Positions 60,648 through 64,000 of a stretch of DNA of 64,000 bases are shown here, piece by piece. Positions within the stretch are counted from its first letter, which is position 1. The number at the start of each line of letters is the position of its first letter. The position numbers and the translations under genes were made by a program. The notes below the pieces were generated by a model, which had not been told where the DNA came from, made no database searches, and was given only the letters and a program-made list of their open reading frames with translations. Source of the stretch: Microbacterium gallinarum (lineage in GTDB: Bacteria; Actinomycetota; Actinomycetes; Actinomycetales; Microbacteriaceae). The DNA lies in contig NZ_JACSPM010000003.1 of NCBI RefSeq assembly GCF_014837165.1, positions 310,001-374,000 on the forward strand, written 5' to 3'.

Positions 60648-60730
60648 TGCCGGTGGTGGGAGTCGAACCCACACGCCCTCGCGGGCAACCGAGTTTGAGT
60701 CGGTCGCGTCTGCCATTCCGCCACACCGGC
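60648..60730 (-). tRNA. tRNA-Leu (anticodon CAA)
   Basis: On the minus strand GCCGGTG (5' acceptor) pairs with CACCGGC plus discriminator A. The anticodon stem CCGA/TCGG holds the loop CTCAAAC, giving CAA, which reads UUG. There is a long variable arm (class II tRNA) and a T arm GTGGGTTCGACTCCCAC. The 3' CCA is not encoded. The 83-base length and position beside pdtaR match other actinobacteria. Confidence 0.95.
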
Positions 60731-60759
60731 GCGCGCAGCCTGCCGCGCGTCCGCGATTG

Positions 60760-60774
60760 ACCATACCGTAGGAT
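60760..60774. promoter_or_regulatory. Divergent -10 boxes for tRNA-Leu (-) and pdtaR (+)
   Basis: Plus-strand TAGGAT (60769-60774) lies six bases before GTG at 60781, a leaderless start. On the minus strand TATGGT (60765-60760) or TACGGT (60770-60765) could serve the tRNA, with a 23- or 28-nt leader. The two promoters lie back to back or overlap by two bases. Confidence 0.5.
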
Positions 60775-60780
60775 TCAATG

Positions 60781-61398
60781 GTGACTGAGCAGGAGCTGAC
60801 CCCCGGAGCGCAGGCCTCCACCCCCCGTCGAGTCGTCGTGGCGGAGGACGAGTCGCTGATCCGACTCGACATCGTCGAGATCCTCCGAGACAACGGCTTC
60901 GACGTGGTCGGCGAGGCGGGTGACGGCGAGACCGCCGTGCAGCTCGCGACCGATCTGCGTCCCGACCTCGTGATCATGGACGTCAAGATGCCGCAGCTCG
61001 ACGGCATCTCCGCCGCCGAGAAGCTCAGCAAGAACCACATCGCGCCGGTGGTGCTCCTGACCGCGTTCAGCCAGAAGGAGCTCGTCGAGCGGGCGAGCGA
61101 GGCCGGCGCCCTGGCATACGTCGTCAAGCCGTTCACGCCGAACGACCTGCTGCCCGCGATCGAGATCGCACTGGCGCGCTACGAGCAGATCATCACGCTC
61201 GAGGCCGAGGTCGCCGACATGGTCGAGCGCTTCGAGACCCGCAAGCTCGTCGACCGGGCGAAGGGCCTCCTCAACGAGAAGATGGGCCTGTCGGAGCCCG
61301 AGGCCTTCCGCTGGATCCAGAAGGCGTCGATGGACCGTCGCCTCACGATGCAGGACGTCGCGAAGGCGATCATCGAGCAGCTCGCTCCCAAGAAGTGA
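60781..61398 (+). CDS. pdtaR: ANTAR-domain response regulator (PdtaR-like)
   Basis: The protein is a response regulator whose output domain binds RNA and acts in transcription antitermination. The 205-residue product has a receiver domain with the acidic pair Glu22-Asp23, phospho-acceptor Asp67 in LVIMDVKMPQLDG, LLTAF and VKPF. An ANTAR domain (about 140-200, RKLVDRAKGLLNEKMGLSEPEAFRWIQKASMD) follows. The mycobacterial PdtaR (Rv1626) lies near polA in the same way. No histidine kinase (PdtaS) is adjacent. GTG at 60781 was taken as the start from the leaderless promoter; an ATG three bases earlier is possible. Confidence 0.93.
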   Translation: MTEQELTPGAQASTPRRVVVAEDESLIRLDIVEILRDNGFDVVGEAGDGETAVQLATDLRPDLVIMDVKMPQLDGISAAEKLSKNHIAPVVLLTAFSQKELVERASEAGALAYVVKPFTPNDLLPAIEIALARYEQIITLEAEVADMVERFETRKLVDRAKGLLNEKMGLSEPEAFRWIQKASMDRRLTMQDVAKAIIEQLAPKK

Positions 61399-61422
61399 GC
61401 TGACCTCACTCAGGAAGTGCGA

Positions 61423-61448
61423 GAAGCGGATGCCGCGGCATCCACTTC
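61423..61448. terminator. Hairpin between pdtaR and the convergent thioesterase gene
   Basis: GAAG-C-GGATGCC and GGCATCC-A-CTTC form a hairpin with one mismatch and a two-base (GC) loop. It lies between the two convergent stop codons and carries two copies of the GGATGCC word. Confidence 0.65.
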
Positions 61449-61455
61449 TTCGTCC

Positions 61456-61878
61456 CTACAGGTCCTTCACGTGGTTCGTGATGCGGATCGTGGAGCAGCG
61501 ACGCCCCTGATCATCGGTGACGACGATCTCGTGCACCGTGATCGAGCGGCCGAGGTGCACCGGCGTGCAGACGCCGGTCACGGTGCCGGACCTCGCCGAG
61601 CCGGTGTGCGTCGCGTTGATGTCGACGCCGACGGCGAGGCGCCCCGGTCCCGCGTGGAGGTTCGCCGCCATCGAGCCGAGCGACTCGCCCAGCACGACGT
61701 AGGCCCCGCCGTGGAGCAGTCCGACGGGCTGCGTGTTGCCCTCGACGGGCATGGTCGCGACGCACCGCTCCACCGAGAACTCGGTGAACTCGAGGCCCAT
61801 CTTCTCGGCGAGGGCTCCCATTCCGCGCGCCGCCGCCCACTCGAGTCCGTCGACGTTCACGGGGGCGTTCTCGGGCAT
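61456..61878 (-). CDS. PaaI-type hotdog-fold thioesterase
   Basis: The 140-residue product has the hotdog thioesterase pattern, with VGLLHGGAYVVLGESLGSMAAN (the HGG motif and acidic residue on the central helix), VGVDINATHTGSARSG strand and VCTPVHLGRSITVHEIVVTD. This group hydrolyses aryl- or acyl-CoA substrates; the true substrate is unknown. The ATG follows GAAGGTGAG. It is divergent from polA and convergent with pdtaR, and such a gene is common near polA in actinobacteria. Confidence 0.88.
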   Translation of the reverse strand: MPENAPVNVDGLEWAAARGMGALAEKMGLEFTEFSVERCVATMPVEGNTQPVGLLHGGAYVVLGESLGSMAANLHAGPGRLAVGVDINATHTGSARSGTVTGVCTPVHLGRSITVHEIVVTDDQGRRCSTIRITNHVKDL

Positions 61879-61924
61879 GGCTCACCTTCGGGCTGCGGCG
61901 GGTGGGGGTGTCCCCAGCCCTGAC

Positions 61925-61930
61925 TAGGCT
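61925..61930 (+). promoter_or_regulatory. -10 box TAGGCT, leaderless start of polA
   Basis: TAGGCT, six bases, then GTG at 61937: a leaderless arrangement. On the other strand TAGTCA overlaps the same CTAG and may serve the thioesterase gene, whose leader has a Shine-Dalgarno site. Confidence 0.55.
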
Positions 61931-61936
61931 TGCAGG

Positions 61937-64000
61937 GTGACGGACTCCGCAAAGCCTACCCTTCTCGTCGTGGACGGCCATTCGCTGGCATATCGGGCCT
62001 TCTACGCCCTTCCCGTCGACAACTTCTCAACGAAGGACGGCCAGCACACGAACGGGATCTACGGGTTCCTGGCGATGCTCATCAACCTCATCAAGGCCGA
62101 GAAGCCGACCCATCTGGCTGTGGCGTTCGACACCTCGCGCCAGTCGTTCCGAACCCGCGAATACGCCGAGTACAAGGCGAACCGCTCCGAGACTCCGTCC
62201 GAGTTCAAGGGCCAGATCCCGATCCTGCAGGACTGCCTCGCGGCCATGAGCATCACGGTGCTCCAGAAGGAGGACTTCGAGGCCGACGACATCCTGGCCA
62301 CGCTCGCGACGCAGGCCGCGGCCGAGCACTACGACGTGCTCGTCTGCTCCGGTGACCGCGACACGATCCAGCTCGTGAACGACGACATCACGCTGCTCTA
62401 CCCGAACGTGCAGGGCGTCTCGCAGCTCAAGCGCTACGACCGCCAGGCGGTCATCGACCGCTACGGCGTGCCCCCCGAGCAGTACCCCGACGTGGCGGCG
62501 CTCGTCGGTGAGACGAGCGACAACCTCCCCGGCGTGCCCAAGGTCGGCGAGAAGACGGCCGTCAAGTGGCTGAACCAGTTCGGCTCGCTCGACGAGCTGC
62601 TCGACAACGCCGACAAGGTCACGGGCGTCGTCGGCGGCAACCTGCGCGCGCACCTCGACGATGTGCGCCGCAACCGCACGCTCAACCGCCTGCTGACCGA
62701 CGTCGAGCTACCGGTGACCGTCGCCGAGCTCGAGGTGAAGCCGATGGACGCACAGGCCGTCCGCGACATCTTCGCCCGGCTCGAGTTCAAAACCCTCATC
62801 CCGCGCGTGGCCGAGCTCGCCGGCATCGAGCAGCAGATGGCGGCGGTGACGTCTGCGGCCGCGGTGCCCATGCCGGCCGCAGCCGAGCTCGCCGCTTCCG
62901 AGCTGCTCGCGTGGCTCGAAGCCGTCGAGGGCGAGGTAGGGGTCACGGTCCTCACCGAGGGCGGTCAGCCCACCAGGCTCGGCGTGGCGACGCTCGAGGC
63001 GGCGGCTGAGGCGACGTGGACTCCCGAGCTCGCCGAGACGCTCGGCTCCTGGCTCGCCTCCGACGCGCCGAAGATCTTCAGCGACGCGAAGGCGCAGGTG
63101 AAGGCGCTTCGTCGAGTCGGCCTGCGCGTCGAGGGGCTCGCGTTCGACACGATCGTGGCCGGATGGCTGCTTCGCCCGAGCTTCCCCGACAAGAACCTGG
63201 CCGACCTCGTCGACCGCTACCTCGACGAGAAGCTCCCTGAGGCCGACCCGACCCAGCTGGTCCCCGAGACCGAGGGCGCGACTCCCGGTCAGCTGTCGTG
63301 GTTCACGATGCGCGTGACCGAGGCGCTGCGCGGCGAACTGCCCGAGAGCGTCGCGCGGGTGCTGACCGACATCGAGCTGCCCACGCTGCTCACCCTCGCC
63401 GACATGGAGCTGGCGGGCGTCGCCGTCTCGCACGGCACCCTGTCGACCTTCTCGGCCGAACTGGGTGAGCGGGCCGATGCGATCGCGCAGCAGGCGTTCC
63501 AGGCGATCGGCCGCGAGGTCAACCTCGGCTCGCCCAAGCAGCTGCAGGAGGTGCTGTTCGACGAGCTGCAGCTCCCGAAGACCCGAAAGACCAAGACGGG
63601 ATACTCGACGGATGCCGCGGTCCTCGCCGACCTGCAGGAGTCCAACCCGCATCCGTTCCTCGACCTGCTCCTCCAGCACCGCGAGGCCACGAAGCTGCGC
63701 CAGATCATCGAGTCGCTCGACACCGCGATCGGCGCCGACGGGCGGATCCGCACGACGTACGTGCAGACCGGCAGCCAGACCGGCCGGCTGTCGAGCACCG
63801 ACCCGAACCTTCAGAACATCCCGGTCCGCACCGACGAGAGCCGCCGCATCCGCTCGGCGTTCGAGGTGGGCGAGGACTACGAGACGCTGCTCACGGCGGA
63901 CTACTCGCAGATCGAGATGCGGATCATGGCCCACCTGTCCGAAGATCCCGGGCTCATCGAGGCGTTCAACTCGGGCGAAGACCTCCACCGCTTCGTCGGC
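61937..64000 (+). CDS. polA: DNA polymerase I (3' end outside window)
   Basis: PolA fills gaps and removes RNA primers. The 688 codons present cover three regions. First is the 5' nuclease domain (LLVVDGHSLAYRAFY, AVAFDTSRQSFRT, FEADDILATLA, CSGDRDTIQL, ETSDNLPGVPKVGEKTA, with its metal-binding acids). Next is a middle domain (about 310-470) in the place of the 3'-5' exonuclease, without the DxE motif. Then comes the start of the polymerase domain (TGSQTGRLSSTDPNLQNIP) and motif A TADYSQIEMRIMAHLSED, with the catalytic Asp near residue 655. Motifs B and C lie beyond the window edge. The start is GTG with a leaderless promoter. Confidence 0.97.
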   Translation, partial: MTDSAKPTLLVVDGHSLAYRAFYALPVDNFSTKDGQHTNGIYGFLAMLINLIKAEKPTHLAVAFDTSRQSFRTREYAEYKANRSETPSEFKGQIPILQDCLAAMSITVLQKEDFEADDILATLATQAAAEHYDVLVCSGDRDTIQLVNDDITLLYPNVQGVSQLKRYDRQAVIDRYGVPPEQYPDVAALVGETSDNLPGVPKVGEKTAVKWLNQFGSLDELLDNADKVTGVVGGNLRAHLDDVRRNRTLNRLLTDVELPVTVAELEVKPMDAQAVRDIFARLEFKTLIPRVAELAGIEQQMAAVTSAAAVPMPAAAELAASELLAWLEAVEGEVGVTVLTEGGQPTRLGVATLEAAAEATWTPELAETLGSWLASDAPKIFSDAKAQVKALRRVGLRVEGLAFDTIVAGWLLRPSFPDKNLADLVDRYLDEKLPEADPTQLVPETEGATPGQLSWFTMRVTEALRGELPESVARVLTDIELPTLLTLADMELAGVAVSHGTLSTFSAELGERADAIAQQAFQAIGREVNLGSPKQLQEVLFDELQLPKTRKTKTGYSTDAAVLADLQESNPHPFLDLLLQHREATKLRQIIESLDTAIGADGRIRTTYVQTGSQTGRLSSTDPNLQNIPVRTDESRRIRSAFEVGEDYETLLTADYSQIEMRIMAHLSEDPGLIEAFNSGEDLHRFVG

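Overview
The window is about 70% G+C and reads as a piece of the main chromosome of an actinobacterium, most likely a Microbacteriaceae member close to Microbacterium. The pointers are the ruvB-yajC-secD-secF-rel, pyrR-pyrB-pyrC-carA-carB-pyrF-gmk-rpoZ-metK-priA-fmt-rsmB, and his-trp-lgt-gltB-gltD-pyk-pdtaR-polA gene orders, an actinobacterial integration host factor domain joined to guanylate kinase, the HGxxPAAW and Trp-operon membrane proteins, and many TANNNT-N6-RTG leaderless starts. Assignment to the family is inference from gene order and protein style; no database was searched.

Layout. Positions 2-6139 carry ruvB (3' part), the Sec accessory genes yajC-secD-secF and rel. Positions 6126-8862 hold three leftward genes: an AbiEi-like protein, a DUF349 protein with an Ala/Glu repeat, and a small Thr/Pro-tailed membrane protein. 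From 8978 to 25829 all genes run rightward: rarA, rpsD, a YtxH-like small protein, alaS-ruvX-mltG-aroE, aroC-aroK-aroB, an MFS transporter, aroQ, efp-nusB, a metallo-beta-lactamase/Rieske fusion and a DoxX protein. The pyrimidine operon (25950-34603) follows, preceded by a PyrR-type RNA leader, and runs into a fused mIHF-guanylate kinase gene. Then come rpoZ, metK, priA, fmt and rsmB, a leftward glutaminase-STAS gene, rpe, and hisE-hisG-hisF-hisI. A cell-wall-binding/lectin/M23 peptidase gene sits between hisI and the trp genes. The trp part holds two small membrane proteins and trpC-trpB-trpA, followed by lgt, gltB-gltD, pyk, a PLDc_N/SHOCT protein, tRNA-Leu(CAA), pdtaR, a thioesterase and the 5' part of polA.

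Functionally this is a core-metabolism segment: aromatic, pyrimidine, histidine, tryptophan and glutamate synthesis, Sec export, translation factors and DNA repair. Many genes overlap by ATGA or GTGA, implying translational coupling. I found no insertion sequence, prophage, CRISPR array, origin or rRNA gene. No gap between genes exceeds 300 bases.

The most interesting points are regulatory or architectural. At least nine genes have a -10 box exactly six bases before the start codon (leaderless mRNAs). One 20-bp divergent gap (glsA/rpe) has overlapping -10 boxes on the two strands. Several hairpins abut the next promoter. The word GGATGC/GCATCC recurs at the expense of usual codon choice. trpE is absent from the slot where a cell-wall protein gene now lies. 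The metallo-beta-lactamase/Rieske fusion and the mIHF-Gmk fusion are the most notable proteins. I saw nothing that amounts to an unknown defence or mobile system.
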